Shown here one piece after another: positions 29,471-40,548 of a stretch of DNA of 64,000 nucleotides. The position numbers and the translations under genes are program-made. This stretch comes from Pseudomonas sp. PDNC002 (GTDB taxonomy: Bacteria > Pseudomonadota > Gammaproteobacteria > Pseudomonadales > Pseudomonadaceae): contig NZ_CP070356.1 of the NCBI RefSeq assembly GCF_016919445.1, positions 1,743,501 to 1,807,500 of the forward strand, given 5' to 3'. The notes under the pieces are model-generated. The model was not told the origin of the DNA. It was given only the letters and a program-made list of their open reading frames with translations, and searched no databases. Within the stretch, counting starts at the first letter, position 1, and each line of letters starts with the position of its first letter.

Positions 29471-32231
29471 GTTGACGATAACCCTGGATACCTTGGTCGA
29501 GGAAGCCTTCCACCTGGTTGCCAACCACGCCGCCAAGGCCTTTCAAAATGATTTGCAGGAAGACGCCACGGTCGGCCTTGGACGTCGAGGTTACGAACTC
29601 GTCGTCGTCATAGTCGACCCAGTAGCGGTTGATCAGACGCAGTTTCCAGCAGCAGCTGTCGTATTCGAAACCACCGAAGGCTTCCAGCGTGCGGCTGTTG
29701 TTGTAGTCGAACTGCCAGCGGCCGATGGCGGCCCACTGCGGCAGTACCGGCCAGATGAACGAGAAGTCATGCTGCTCGATCTTGTACTGTTCGCTGCCGT
29801 ATTCGAACTGACCGGTGTTCGGGTTGAAGCGCTTGCTGTCCGCACGATAGCGGTAGCCGGCGTTCAACACCTTGCGGGGATCGGCTTCGGGCTGGTAGTG
29901 GAACATCAGGTTACCGTTGTCGGTATGGTGAGTGTTCGGGTTCCAGTTGAAGTCCGAGCTGGCGTACCAGTCATGGTTGAAGCGATAGATGCCGGTCAGG
30001 GCGTACGGCGAGCGCCAGGTGTCGGCGTCCGGGTTGCTCGCCCCGCTGGCGCGCAGGTCGTTTTCGGTCAGGCCGGGCAGTTGCACGCGGCGATCGCTGA
30101 AGTAATAGATCTGGCCGGCGGCGATGTAGGCACGCTCGAAACCGTCGTCTTCGATGAAGCGCGAGCCAAGGCCCAGGGACAGCTGGTTGGCGTCGCCAAT
30201 GCGGTCCTTGCCGGTGAAGCGGTTTTCACGCCACAGCGAGTCGTAGCTGAAGGTGAACTCGCCGGTGTCGAAGGTCGGCAGGTTGTCCTGGTTCTTGTAC
30301 GGGACGTACAGGTACATCGCGCGCGGCTCCAGGGTCTGACGGAACTTGGTGCCGCCAAAGGTGGTGTCGCGATCGAAGTACAGGCCGCTGTCCAGCTTGG
30401 CCAGCGTCAGCGAGCGATCCGGGCTGCTGTCGTAGGTCAGCCAGGGCTGGTTGTTGGCGATGTACTGCTTGCCTTGGCCGTCCAGATCCAGGTCGTACTT
30501 GGTGTACATGGCCTTGACGGTCGGGGTCATGAAGCCCCAGCTGCGGTTCATCGGCAGGCTCACGCCCGGCTCGACATGGAAGCGGTCGCCGTTGGCGCGT
30601 GCCAGGCCCTGGATGTTGTTGTCCGGGCGGGGATACAGGGTCGGATCGTCTTCGTTGCGACGATAGAAACCATCGTCCAGGTCGCGATCGAAGCGTACGG
30701 CCTCGGTGCTGTAGCTGAAGTTCAGGCCGCCCGGGTTGAACGGCAGCTTGCCGTCCAGGGTGAGCTGCGGCAGGCGGTCATACGGGGTGACGTCGGTCAC
30801 CGTCGCCAGCTGGTAGGACTGTGCGTTCAGTCGGGCGGTGTAGCTGTCGCCGCGATAGGTCAGGGCGCCTTGCTGGTTGACGTAGGTCGGCGAGCCGATG
30901 CCCAGCGAGGTGTCCAGGTCCTGGAAGTAGTAGGGGTCGCTGATGCGGGTGTAGTCCACCTGCGCGAGCCAGCGCGAATCCAGGCCGCTGGTGTTCTTCC
31001 AGCCATACAGCCAACGGGTGTCGGTGTATTGCGGGAAGTCCTTGCGGTCGTCGTTCTTGTCGTTCAGGTAGGCCGCGTTGAGTTGGCCTTCGCTGCTGTG
31101 GGTCAGGTAGCGGAACTCGCCTTCCATCAGCAGGCCGCGCTTGACCATGTAGTGCGGGTACAACGTGGCGTCGTAGTTGGGCGCCAGGTTGAAGTAGTAC
31201 GGGGTGGTCAACGTAAAGCCGGTGTCGGTCGACGTCGCGAACGAGGGCGCGAGGAAGCCGGACTGGCGACGATCGTCGATCGGGAAATAGATGTAGGGGG
31301 TGTAGAAGACCGGAATGTCTTTCACCCGCAGGGTCGCGTTGGTCGCGGTGCCGAAACCGGTGGCCGGGTTCAGCTTGATGTTGTTGCCCTTGACGACCCA
31401 GGCGTTGCTGCTGGGTTCGCAGCGGGTATAGGTACCGTCCTTGAGCTGGATGATCGCGTCTTCCTGGCGCTTGGCGTACAGCGCGCTGCCGCGGATCTGG
31501 GCCTGGTGCATGACGTATTCGGCGTTGTCGATCTTCGCTTCGCCGTTGTCCAGCTGCAGCTCGGCGTGGTCGCCGACGATCAGCGCGCCGTTGTCGCGCA
31601 GCTTGACGTTGCCGACCAGCTCGCCGCGGTTCTCGGCCTGGTGCAGGTTGGCCTCGTCGGCTTCCACCTGCATGCTGCCCTGACGCAGGACGACATTGCC
31701 CGCGAGGGTGGCGATCTGTTTTTCCTGCTCGTAGCGGGAGACTTTCGCCGAGACGTAGGTCGGTGCCTCGTCGTTCGGTGTCTTGTCGTCCATGCCCGGA
31801 CGCACTGGCTCGATGTAGGCGCCGCTGCAGTACGGGCCGATTTCCGCCTGTTGTGCGGCGGTGAGCTTGTCGCGGGGAATCCAGTCGAGATGGCTGTAGT
31901 CGCTGCTGCGGGCTTTCAGGCCACGGCCGCCGGACTCGGTGACCAGTTGCTTTGGCTCATCGGCCGCCGCGCTGGTCGAGCCGCCCGAGGATGTTTCGCC
32001 GCTGCTGGTCTTGCTGCCGCCTGCGCTGACGGATGTGGCGCCATGTTGAGGGCGGGGCACATTGCTGGCGCTATTCTGCGAGGAGCAGTCCCAGGCGCCG
32101 GACGCGGAGGGCTGGCAGGCGAACTGCTCGCCGGGTGCCGCGGTCACATTGGCGAGCGGCTGGATAGCCAGCAGGCCGCCGGTCACCAGTAAGGGGAATT
32201 TTCTACGGAACACGGGGAAATTCACTGCCAT
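29451..32231 (-). CDS. lptD: LPS-assembly outer membrane protein LptD
   Basis: 926 residues. Signal peptide [19 protein letters not shown]...; a Ser/Gly-rich low-complexity stretch (about 50-90) typical of Pseudomonas LptD; an OstA jelly-roll domain (about 140-260, [21 protein letters not shown]); then a large beta-barrel. Cys residues in [29 protein letters not shown] and YDSCCWKL are positioned for the required disulfides. With LptE it inserts LPS in the outer leaflet. Start chosen at MAVNF, eight codons inside the longest frame. Divergent from amgK. Its 3' end overlaps surA, its own chaperone. Confidence 0.96.
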   Translation of the reverse strand: MAVNFPVFRRKFPLLVTGGLLAIQPLANVTAAPGEQFACQPSASGAWDCSSQNSASNVPRPQHGATSVSAGGSKTSSGETSSGGSTSAAADEPKQLVTESGGRGLKARSSDYSHLDWIPRDKLTAAQQAEIGPYCSGAYIEPVRPGMDDKTPNDEAPTYVSAKVSRYEQEKQIATLAGNVVLRQGSMQVEADEANLHQAENRGELVGNVKLRDNGALIVGDHAELQLDNGEAKIDNAEYVMHQAQIRGSALYAKRQEDAIIQLKDGTYTRCEPSSNAWVVKGNNIKLNPATGFGTATNATLRVKDIPVFYTPYIYFPIDDRRQSGFLAPSFATSTDTGFTLTTPYYFNLAPNYDATLYPHYMVKRGLLMEGEFRYLTHSSEGQLNAAYLNDKNDDRKDFPQYTDTRWLYGWKNTSGLDSRWLAQVDYTRISDPYYFQDLDTSLGIGSPTYVNQQGALTYRGDSYTARLNAQSYQLATVTDVTPYDRLPQLTLDGKLPFNPGGLNFSYSTEAVRFDRDLDDGFYRRNEDDPTLYPRPDNNIQGLARANGDRFHVEPGVSLPMNRSWGFMTPTVKAMYTKYDLDLDGQGKQYIANNQPWLTYDSSPDRSLTLAKLDSGLYFDRDTTFGGTKFRQTLEPRAMYLYVPYKNQDNLPTFDTGEFTFSYDSLWRENRFTGKDRIGDANQLSLGLGSRFIEDDGFERAYIAAGQIYYFSDRRVQLPGLTENDLRASGASNPDADTWRSPYALTGIYRFNHDWYASSDFNWNPNTHHTDNGNLMFHYQPEADPRKVLNAGYRYRADSKRFNPNTGQFEYGSEQYKIEQHDFSFIWPVLPQWAAIGRWQFDYNNSRTLEAFGGFEYDSCCWKLRLINRYWVDYDDDEFVTSTSKADRGVFLQIILKGLGGVVGNQVEGFLDQGIQGYRQREDNAM

Positions 32232-32360
32232 CTTGTTAATCCGGGCTTCCTGCAAGCCATCGACCCAAAGTGGGCCGCACGCCTATCGATGGGCTCAAAA
32301 AGATGCTGGATAATAAAGCATGACCCGCGCAACGGCTAGGGCCGTGGAGAACCCTGAAAA

Positions 32361-34054
<1,694 letters not shown>

Positions 34055-34055
34055 G

Positions 34056-34820
34056 GTGTTCTGGCCGGGCACATTGCTGGGCCTGCTTGCCGGTTGGGCG
34101 CTGGCGAGCATTCCGGGGGCGATGCTCGGCGGTCTGCTCGGCCAGGTGCTCGACCGGCGTCTGAAAAAGCGCTCTTGGCGCGGCCTGTTCGAGCAGTTAC
34201 GTGGCGGGCCGCAGGTGAGCGACCGCGAGCTGTTGTTCCTCCTGCTCGGCCGGCTGGCAAAGAGCCGTGGGCGCGTGGTCGATGCGCACATCCAGCAGGC
34301 GCGCACGGAAATGCAGCGCCTGCAGTTGGATGACGCCGCGCGCCGCCAGGCCATCGATGCCTTCGGGCGCGGCAAGGCGGGCGGCGAGTTGCTGGATATC
34401 GGCCTGCGCCAGCGCCGTGGCCAGGAAGCGACTGCCGAAGGCTTGCTGCTGGCGTGCTGGCGCATGGCCTGGGCGGTCGGCACGCCGAATGCGGCGCAGA
34501 AGAATCTGTTGCTGCAATGGGGCGATGCGCTGGGGCTGGCCCGTGGTCGGGTGCAGGCGATGTCCGCCAGCGCGGAGCCGCCGAAGGTGCCAGTCACGTC
34601 GCGCGAGTCCTACACCCAGGCGCTTCGCCTGCTGGGGGTGACGGTGGACAGCCAGCCCGATGAGATCAAGCGCGCCTACCGCAAACTGATCAGCCAGAAC
34701 CACCCGGACAAGCTGGAAGGCATGGGGGCCAGCCTGGAGCGCATCGCCGCGGCCACCAGCAAGACCCGCGAGATCCAGGCCGCCTATCTGCTGATTCGTC
34801 AGCGTCGCGGCTTCCGCTAA
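34056..34820 (+). CDS. Membrane-anchored DnaJ-domain protein (DjlA-like)
   Basis: 254 residues from GTG with GGAG at 34045-34048. An N-terminal hydrophobic helix with Gly-rich packing (LLGLLAGWALASIPGAMLGGLLG) is followed by a TerB-like helical domain (about 50-165) and a C-terminal J domain (about 185-254, IKRAYRKLISQNHPDKLEGMG) with intact HPD. The DjlA arrangement suggests an inner-membrane co-chaperone that recruits DnaK. It follows murU directly and probably belongs to the amgK-murU operon. The exact start is less certain than the domains. Confidence 0.9.
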   Translation: MFWPGTLLGLLAGWALASIPGAMLGGLLGQVLDRRLKKRSWRGLFEQLRGGPQVSDRELLFLLLGRLAKSRGRVVDAHIQQARTEMQRLQLDDAARRQAIDAFGRGKAGGELLDIGLRQRRGQEATAEGLLLACWRMAWAVGTPNAAQKNLLLQWGDALGLARGRVQAMSASAEPPKVPVTSRESYTQALRLLGVTVDSQPDEIKRAYRKLISQNHPDKLEGMGASLERIAAATSKTREIQAAYLLIRQRRGFR

Positions 34821-34830
34821 TGCGGCTGGA

Positions 34831-35883
34831 TCAAGGCTGTTCGATCGGCTCCAGGTGCATCGACAGCCAACCGCGGATTCGCCGGTAGAGCTGTTCCTGT
34901 TCGGTGCCAAGATCGCCGGGCAGGGCGTTCATGCCGATCTGCACGTAGTTCGGCGCCTTCTGCCGCTTGCTCGCCTGCAGGCGGCGCTTCGCCGCGTCCA
35001 CGTCGGTGGCCTTGTCCTTGTAGTAGAAGTCGCCGGTGGCGAGATTCAGCAGCGGCACGGTTTCTTCCAGTGACGGCTTGAAGTCGCGCGGCATTTCAGC
35101 GGCAACCAGCAGCAGGTTCTTGATGTCCGCGGGGGCGCGCTCGCCGAGATAGCGTGTTGCCCAATAGGCCCCCGTGCCGTGACCGAGCAGGACGATGGTC
35201 TTTGGCTTGTGCTGCTGGGCCAGTTCGACGGCGGCCTGGATGCGGGCGAGCACGCGTTCGGCATGGGCCTTGCGCAGTTCCACCGGGTCGGTGGGCGGCG
35301 GTGGCGCTTGCGGGCTGGCCTGGGCGGGCTCGCCGCTGCCCGTTTCGGCGGTCGTTTCGGGCGCCGGCGTGGCACTGCCTTCGCTGCCTTTCACTTCCGG
35401 TTTGCTGGCGCTGTCGGTGGCAGACGCGTCGGTATCGGCGCTGGCCTTGTCCGGCGACTCTTTCGGTCGTGGGATGGGCGCGGTGCTTTGCGGGTCAGGC
35501 AGGGTGACCGACAGTGTCTGCCAGCCCACGTCGGGCAGCTTGCGGCGCAGCGGACCGACCGCCACAGGCCAGTCGGCGCTTTCGCCATCGCCGGGGATGA
35601 GGATCACCGCCCCTTCGGCGTTGGCGGTATTGGACGGCAACCAGAGGGCAAGGAAGGTTTCATCACCCACCTTCAGCATCTGCCGTTCGTTTTCCGGCAA
35701 CTGCCGCTCCAGGCCGATGGATTCATCCTGGCTGCGCTCGTTCACCGACGGGCGTACCACGGGGGCAGCCGCCGGCTTGTCCGAGGCGGCGGGCTTGGCG
35801 TCTTCGGCCCAGCTCGTGGTCAGCGGCGAGAGGCCCAGCGACAGGCACAGGGCGAGGAGGGTCGGGCGAGGCAGATGCGGCAT
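34831..35883 (-). CDS. Exported alpha/beta-hydrolase-like protein (DUF3530 family)
   Basis: 350 residues with signal peptide MPHLPRPTLLALCLSLGLSPLTTSWA. The body is an alpha/beta-hydrolase-type fold: AVILIPGDGESADWPVAVGPLRRKL, then IVLLGHGTGAYWATRYLG, where the nucleophile position of GxSxG reads GHGTG, so the classical Ser is replaced. Between about 155 and 215 is a low-complexity Ala/Pro/Ser/Asp/Glu insert. It is probably a periplasmic protein of the DUF3530 group found beside amgK-murU in Pseudomonas. Role unknown; catalytic activity is doubtful given the motif. Convergent with the DnaJ gene. Confidence 0.8.
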   Translation of the reverse strand: MPHLPRPTLLALCLSLGLSPLTTSWAEDAKPAASDKPAAAPVVRPSVNERSQDESIGLERQLPENERQMLKVGDETFLALWLPSNTANAEGAVILIPGDGESADWPVAVGPLRRKLPDVGWQTLSVTLPDPQSTAPIPRPKESPDKASADTDASATDSASKPEVKGSEGSATPAPETTAETGSGEPAQASPQAPPPPTDPVELRKAHAERVLARIQAAVELAQQHKPKTIVLLGHGTGAYWATRYLGERAPADIKNLLLVAAEMPRDFKPSLEETVPLLNLATGDFYYKDKATDVDAAKRRLQASKRQKAPNYVQIGMNALPGDLGTEQEQLYRRIRGWLSMHLEPIEQP

Positions 35884-36034
35884 CGGCGATATCCATGTCT
35901 TGGCGGGCGCGGGAGCGGCCAGCCTAGCGGCTTGTCTTAGCTTTGTCAGGCAGCGGCGTGCCGGGTTCAACCAAGCTTGCGGTAAGGTATGCCGGCTATC
36001 CGTTGACCCGAGTGAAATCCATGGTGCTGTCGGC

Positions 36035-38446
36035 ATGAGTCGTCTGTTCTGGAAAGCCTGCCTGGCCTGGCTCTGTTTGCTGCCGTTGCTGGCCGTGGCG
36101 GAATCCGCCGCGCCGCCCCTGGTGCTGGACGAGGCCCAGCAGGCCTGGCTCGCCGAGCACCCGCAGTTGCGCGCCGGTGCCGTGCTGGAAGCGCCATACG
36201 TGCAGCAGGACCGTCGCCTGCAGCAGCTCTCCGGGGCCAACGTCGAATTGCTCGAGTGGCTGGCCAAGTCCCTGCATGTCAGCCTGGTCTGGCGAACCTA
36301 TCCCGACCAGGCGGCGCTGGAACGTGCGGTGCGCCAAGGTGAAATCGACCTCGCACCCGGTGTCAGCCAGACGCCTGCGACCCTGCGCGACTGGCTGTTT
36401 TCCGATCCTTACCTGCGCGTGCCGCGCCTGGTGGTGGGCGACCGCCGCAGCGGCACGTCGATCGAGCTGGATTCCCTGGGTGGCGGCGAATCCGTTGCGG
36501 TGCGCGGCCCCGGCCCGGTGGTGGATTACTTGCGCGGCACCTATTCGGGGCTTGCGTTGCAGATCGTCGACAGCGACCGCGAAGTGCTGCGCAAGGTGCT
36601 CGGCCGCGAAGCGAACTACGCGGTGATCGATGAAGCGCAGCTGGCGCGCCTGACCAAGGAGACGGAGTTCAGCGGCCTGTCGGTGGTGGCCGATATCGGT
36701 TATCCGCAACTGCTGCGTGTCGCCACCCGGCGTGGCCAGCCGGAGCTGGCCGGCATCATCGATGTGGCCCTGCGTGCGGTGCCGGCGAAGGATCTCGACC
36801 AACTGCACGAACGCTGGCTGCAGCCGACTTACCCGCGTCTGGGATCGTCGCCCGGCTTCTGGCAGAACCTCTGCATCCTGCTTGGCCTGCTCCTGTCCTT
36901 TGCCGTTGCCGCGCTGCTGTTGCTGCGTCGCCAGCATCGCGCGCTGGAGTCGCGTCTGCTGGCGGCGCGGCGCGACATCGAATTGCGCCAGGCTGCCGAA
37001 CAGGCGCTGCGCCTGACCCAGTTCGCCATCGACAGCAGCACTGTTGGCATCCTCTGGGTCAACTGGGACAGCCATGTGCGCTACGCCAATCGCGCCGCCG
37101 AGGAGATGCTCGGGTATCTGCCGGGCGCGGTGGTGGATCGGCCGCTGTCGGACTTCGAACCGGCGCTGAACATGGACCGCTGGCTCAACCTCTGGCGCCG
37201 CGCGCGCAATGCCGATGAGGCGCCGCTGAGCTTCGAGAGCCGCTGCCTGCGCGCCGACGGCCAGTGGCTGCCGGCGGACGTCTCGTTGAGCTTCCTGCGC
37301 TTCGGCGATTCGGAATACCTGCTGGTGTTCCTCACCGACGTCACCGAGCGCCGCCGCGCCCGCGCCGCGCTGGAGGAAAGCGAGGCGCGCCTGCAGGGCA
37401 TCGCCGCCAACGTACCGGGGCTGGTGTTCCGCCTGGAGCCCAACGCGCCGGACGATGACTCCGACTTCGCCTACATCAGCTTCATCACCGGTGGCAGCGA
37501 GACCTCGCTGGGATATTCCCCCGGTTACCTGCGCGAGAGCGGGCTGGGCATCATGGGGCTGGTGCATCCCTCCGAGCGCGAAGGTTACCTGGCCAGCCAG
37601 CTGGCAGCCGTGGAAGGCCACTGCAACTGGCTCTGGCAGGGCCGCATCCTCACCCGCAGCAACGAGCCGCGCTGGGTGGACATCAAGGCCACGGTACGGA
37701 CCCTGGACGATGGTCGTCCGGCCTGGGATGGCGTGGTCTGGGATGTCACCGAGCACAAGCACATCGAGCAGGAATTGCAGGATTCCCGCGCGCAATTGCG
37801 CGAGTTGTCCGCGCACCTGGAAAGTGTGCGGGAGGAGGAGAAGGCACGGATCGCCCGCGAAGTGCACGATGAACTGGGCCAGGTGCTCACCGTGCTCAAG
37901 CTGGAAACCTCGATGTGCGAGCTGGGCTATGGCGAGATGGACCCCGGCCTGCGCGAGCGCCTGGACAACATGAAGCGGTTGATCGCCCAGTTGTTCCAGC
38001 TGGTGCGCGATGTCGCCACCGCGCTGCGACCGCCGATCCTCGATGCCGGCATCGGCTCGGCATTGGAGTGGCAGGCCCGGCGCTTCGAGGCGCGCACGCA
38101 GATTCCCTGCCTGGTGGAGGTGCCGGAGAACCCGCCGGAGCTGGCGGATGCCAAGGCCATCGGCCTGTTCCGCATCCTCCAGGAGGCGCTCACCAATGTG
38201 ATGCGCCATGCCCAGGCGCATACTGTGGAACTGCAGCTGAGCGTCGAGGGCAGCGAGCTGTGCCTGCGCATCGCCGATGACGGCGTGGGCTTCGATCCGA
38301 GCGCTACGCGTCAGGGCGCTTCCTTTGGCCTGGTGGGCATGCGCGAGCGGGTGTTGATGTTCGGCGGCACCCTGCAGATCGACAGCCAGCCCGGGGAGGG
38401 CACCACGCTGTGGATCCGGGTGCCTCTGCGCTCCCGAAGCGCCTAA
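36035..38446 (+). CDS. agtS: Sensor histidine kinase with periplasmic binding domain and two PAS domains
   Basis: 803 residues. Signal segment MSRLFWKACLAWLCLLPLLAVA; periplasmic SBP_bac_3-like domain (about 30-270); transmembrane helix (LCILLGLLLSFAVAALLLL, about 285); two PAS/PAC domains (about 325-440 and 450-575). The HisKA_3 dimerisation helix carries the phospho-acceptor in ARIAREVHDELGQVL, and the HATPase domain follows (ADDGVGFDP; FGLVGMRERV). NarL-type kinase that probably senses an amino compound and phosphorylates the next gene product. Position and size match P. aeruginosa AgtS (PA0600). The ligand is inferred from the adjacent transporter. Confidence 0.9.
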   Translation: MSRLFWKACLAWLCLLPLLAVAESAAPPLVLDEAQQAWLAEHPQLRAGAVLEAPYVQQDRRLQQLSGANVELLEWLAKSLHVSLVWRTYPDQAALERAVRQGEIDLAPGVSQTPATLRDWLFSDPYLRVPRLVVGDRRSGTSIELDSLGGGESVAVRGPGPVVDYLRGTYSGLALQIVDSDREVLRKVLGREANYAVIDEAQLARLTKETEFSGLSVVADIGYPQLLRVATRRGQPELAGIIDVALRAVPAKDLDQLHERWLQPTYPRLGSSPGFWQNLCILLGLLLSFAVAALLLLRRQHRALESRLLAARRDIELRQAAEQALRLTQFAIDSSTVGILWVNWDSHVRYANRAAEEMLGYLPGAVVDRPLSDFEPALNMDRWLNLWRRARNADEAPLSFESRCLRADGQWLPADVSLSFLRFGDSEYLLVFLTDVTERRRARAALEESEARLQGIAANVPGLVFRLEPNAPDDDSDFAYISFITGGSETSLGYSPGYLRESGLGIMGLVHPSEREGYLASQLAAVEGHCNWLWQGRILTRSNEPRWVDIKATVRTLDDGRPAWDGVVWDVTEHKHIEQELQDSRAQLRELSAHLESVREEEKARIAREVHDELGQVLTVLKLETSMCELGYGEMDPGLRERLDNMKRLIAQLFQLVRDVATALRPPILDAGIGSALEWQARRFEARTQIPCLVEVPENPPELADAKAIGLFRILQEALTNVMRHAQAHTVELQLSVEGSELCLRIADDGVGFDPSATRQGASFGLVGMRERVLMFGGTLQIDSQPGEGTTLWIRVPLRSRSA

Positions 38447-38476
38447 CCGGGCGACAACGGCATCGGCATCGATAAC

Positions 38477-38505
38477 GACAATGACAATGACAATGACAAT
38501 GACAA
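38477..38505. repeat. GACAAT hexanucleotide microsatellite
   Basis: 4.8 uninterrupted copies of GACAAT between the kinase stop (38446) and the response-regulator ATG (38522). Just upstream, GGCATC occurs twice (38459-38470). The repeat spaces the two genes. A change in copy number would alter the distance by 6 bp without touching the regulator Shine-Dalgarno (GGGAGG at 38515-38520). Confidence 0.9.
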
Positions 38506-38521
38506 GTGCGGGGCGGGAGGA

Positions 38522-39157
38522 ATGGCGGTGATTCGAGTGCTGGTGGCGGAAGACCATACGATCGTGCGCGAGGGCATCAAGCAGCTGATCGGCCTGGCCA
38601 AGGACCTGCAGGTGGTGGGCGAGGCCACCAACGGTGAGCAGTTGCTCGAAACCCTGCGCCAGACACCCTGCGAAGTGGTTCTGCTGGATATCTCCATGCC
38701 CGGTGTCAACGGCCTGGAAGCCATTCCGCGCATCCGCGCACTGAACAATCCGCCGGCAATTTTGATGCTGTCCATGCACGATGAAGTGCAGATGGTCGCC
38801 CGTGCGCTGAAGGTCGGCGCGGCGGGCTATGCCACCAAGGACAGCGACCCGGCGCTGCTGCTCACGGCGATCCGCAAGGTGGCCAGCGGCGGTCGCTACA
38901 TCGACCCGGACCTGGCCGACCGAATGGTCTTCGAAGTCGGCCTCACCGATTCGCGGCCGCCCCACGCCTTGCTCTCCGAGCGTGAGTTCTCTGTGTTCGA
39001 GCGCCTGGTGCATGGCGAGGGCGTCAACGAGATCGCCCAGCAACTGGCGGTCAGCAGCAAGACCATCAGCACCCACAAGGCGCGGCTGATGCAGAAGCTC
39101 AATGCCAATTCCGTGGCCGACCTGGTGCGCTACGCCATGGAGCACAAGCTCGTCTGA
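38522..39157 (+). CDS. agtR: LuxR/NarL-family response regulator
   Basis: 211 residues. The receiver domain has acidic AEDH, phospho-acceptor Asp in VVLLDISMPGVNG and the conserved Lys in GYATKDSD. A LuxR-type helix-turn-helix is at the C-terminus (LSEREFSVFERLVHGEGVNEIAQQLAVSSKTISTHKARLM). It is the partner of the upstream kinase and probably controls the downstream ABC transporter genes. The P. aeruginosa orthologue (PA0601) has been tied to amino-acid uptake control and peptidoglycan/GlcNAc responses; this carries over only by homology. Confidence 0.92.
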   Translation: MAVIRVLVAEDHTIVREGIKQLIGLAKDLQVVGEATNGEQLLETLRQTPCEVVLLDISMPGVNGLEAIPRIRALNNPPAILMLSMHDEVQMVARALKVGAAGYATKDSDPALLLTAIRKVASGGRYIDPDLADRMVFEVGLTDSRPPHALLSEREFSVFERLVHGEGVNEIAQQLAVSSKTISTHKARLMQKLNANSVADLVRYAMEHKLV

Positions 39158-39321
39158 CCGACCCGTGCCGCTGGTTTGATCTGCGGCAGATGGCTCGCTG
39201 AATTTTCCCTTCACTCTGTGCGACGTGTCCGATTTCTGTAACAAACCGTCTATCTAGCGGGCGTGAGGCAGGGAATGATTGCCCGCTTCATGCGGTACGT
39301 CGTGATAACAAGGAGAAGAAG

Positions 39322-40359
39322 ATGTTGCGAGCGGTAAGGGGAGGGCTGCTGTTCGGCCTGCTGGGGAGCGCTGCGATGCCGGCGCTGGCGGACTACGTCA
39401 CGGTGATTTCCTTCGGTGGCGCGAACAAGGAAGCCCAGGAGGCGGCCTTCTACAAACCGTTCAAGGAAGTGACCGGCAACGCCGTCGTGCATGGCTCCTA
39501 CAACGGCGACCTGGCCAAGCTCAAGCGCATGGTGGAAATCAGCCATGTGTCCTGGGATGTGGTGGAGGTCGAGGCCCCGGAACTCGCTCGTGGCTGCGAG
39601 GAAGGGCTGTTCATGAAGCTCGACCCCAAGACGCTGACCAATGTCGCCGACTTCGTCCCGGGCGCCGTGCAGCCGTGCGGCGTCGGTATCTTCGTCTGGA
39701 CCACGCTGCTGGCCTACAACCAGAGCAAGCTGCAGGGCACGCCCAGCAGTTGGGCGGATTTCTGGGACACCAGGAAATTCCCAGGCAAGCGCGGCCTGCG
39801 CTGGGGCGCCAAGTACAGCCTGGAATTCGCCCTGATGGCCGACGGCGTTGCGCCCAAGGACGTCTACAAGGTGCTGTCCACCAACGACGGTGTCGATCGC
39901 GCTTTCCGCAAGCTCGACGAACTCAAGCCGAACATCAACTGGTGGAAGTCCGGGCAGGACCCGGTACGCGATCTCGCCGACGGCACCGTGGTGATGAGCT
40001 CCGCCTACAACGGCCGCATTGCCGCCGCGCAGGGCGAGCAGAAGGGCTTCCGCATGGTCTGGGCCGGCGGCATCTACGACTTCGATTTCTGGGCACTGCC
40101 CTCGGGCGTGTTCAAGAAGGAGCTGGCCGAACAGTTCGTCAACTTCGCCAGCCAGCCGACGCAGCAGAAAGCCTTCGCCGAGAACATCGCCTACGGCCCG
40201 ACCAACCGCAAGGCCGTGGAGCTGCTGGCGCCGGACGTGGCCGCCAACCTGCCCACCGCGCCGCAGAACATCGCCAATGCCGTGGGCATGGATGTAGCGT
40301 TCTGGACCGAGCACGGCGACGCGCTGGAGAAGCGCTTCCAGGTCTGGGTCAAGCGCTGA
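39322..40359 (+). CDS. ABC transporter periplasmic binding protein (paralogue 1)
   Basis: 345 residues with signal peptide MLRAVRGGLLFGLLGSAAMPALA. Spermidine/putrescine-type (SBP_bac_6/8, PotD-like) fold: YVTVISFGGANKEAQEAAFY, PSSWADFWDTRKFPGKRGLR, MSSAYNGRIAAA. It is closely related to the second binding protein at 41727, sharing long matching stretches (TLEFALMADGVAPKDVYKVL type). It precedes the ATPase gene and follows agtR by 165 bp with a clear AAGGAG site. Counterpart of PA0602. Probably imports small amino or polyamine-like molecules. Confidence 0.9.
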   Translation: MLRAVRGGLLFGLLGSAAMPALADYVTVISFGGANKEAQEAAFYKPFKEVTGNAVVHGSYNGDLAKLKRMVEISHVSWDVVEVEAPELARGCEEGLFMKLDPKTLTNVADFVPGAVQPCGVGIFVWTTLLAYNQSKLQGTPSSWADFWDTRKFPGKRGLRWGAKYSLEFALMADGVAPKDVYKVLSTNDGVDRAFRKLDELKPNINWWKSGQDPVRDLADGTVVMSSAYNGRIAAAQGEQKGFRMVWAGGIYDFDFWALPSGVFKKELAEQFVNFASQPTQQKAFAENIAYGPTNRKAVELLAPDVAANLPTAPQNIANAVGMDVAFWTEHGDALEKRFQVWVKR

Positions 40360-40366
40360 GGCGGTC

Positions 40367-40399
40367 TGCCAGGCCCCCTACCGCACGGTGGGCCTGGCA
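40367..40399 (+). other. Intercistronic hairpin after first binding protein
   Basis: TGCCAGGCCC-N13-GGGCCTGGCA, followed by only three T. Strong stem 7 bp after the stop codon. It fits an mRNA-stabilising or attenuating hairpin after a binding-protein gene; bases 40400-40548 then lead to the ATPase gene. Confidence 0.6.
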
Positions 40400-40548
40400 T
40401 TTCAGTTCGGCCTCTTTTTGTAGGGCGAGCCCTACAAAGCATCCTCTCTAAGCCTTATAGCAATCTCTCATACCGCCCGATTTGCGCGTAGGTGTTGCTT
40501 CTCTAGTCTTGAGATCAACGGCATTTACAAAAAAACAAAGGTGCGGTG

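Noticed and set aside
29298-32192. Plus-strand frame of about 960 codons antisense to lptD
   Set aside because: Shadow of lptD and surA; Val/Gln-rich without motifs or a ribosome site.
35996-39244. Minus-strand frame of about 1080 codons antisense to agtS-agtR
   Set aside because: Antisense shadow of two clearly recognisable genes; composition is His/Gln-rich low complexity with no domain.
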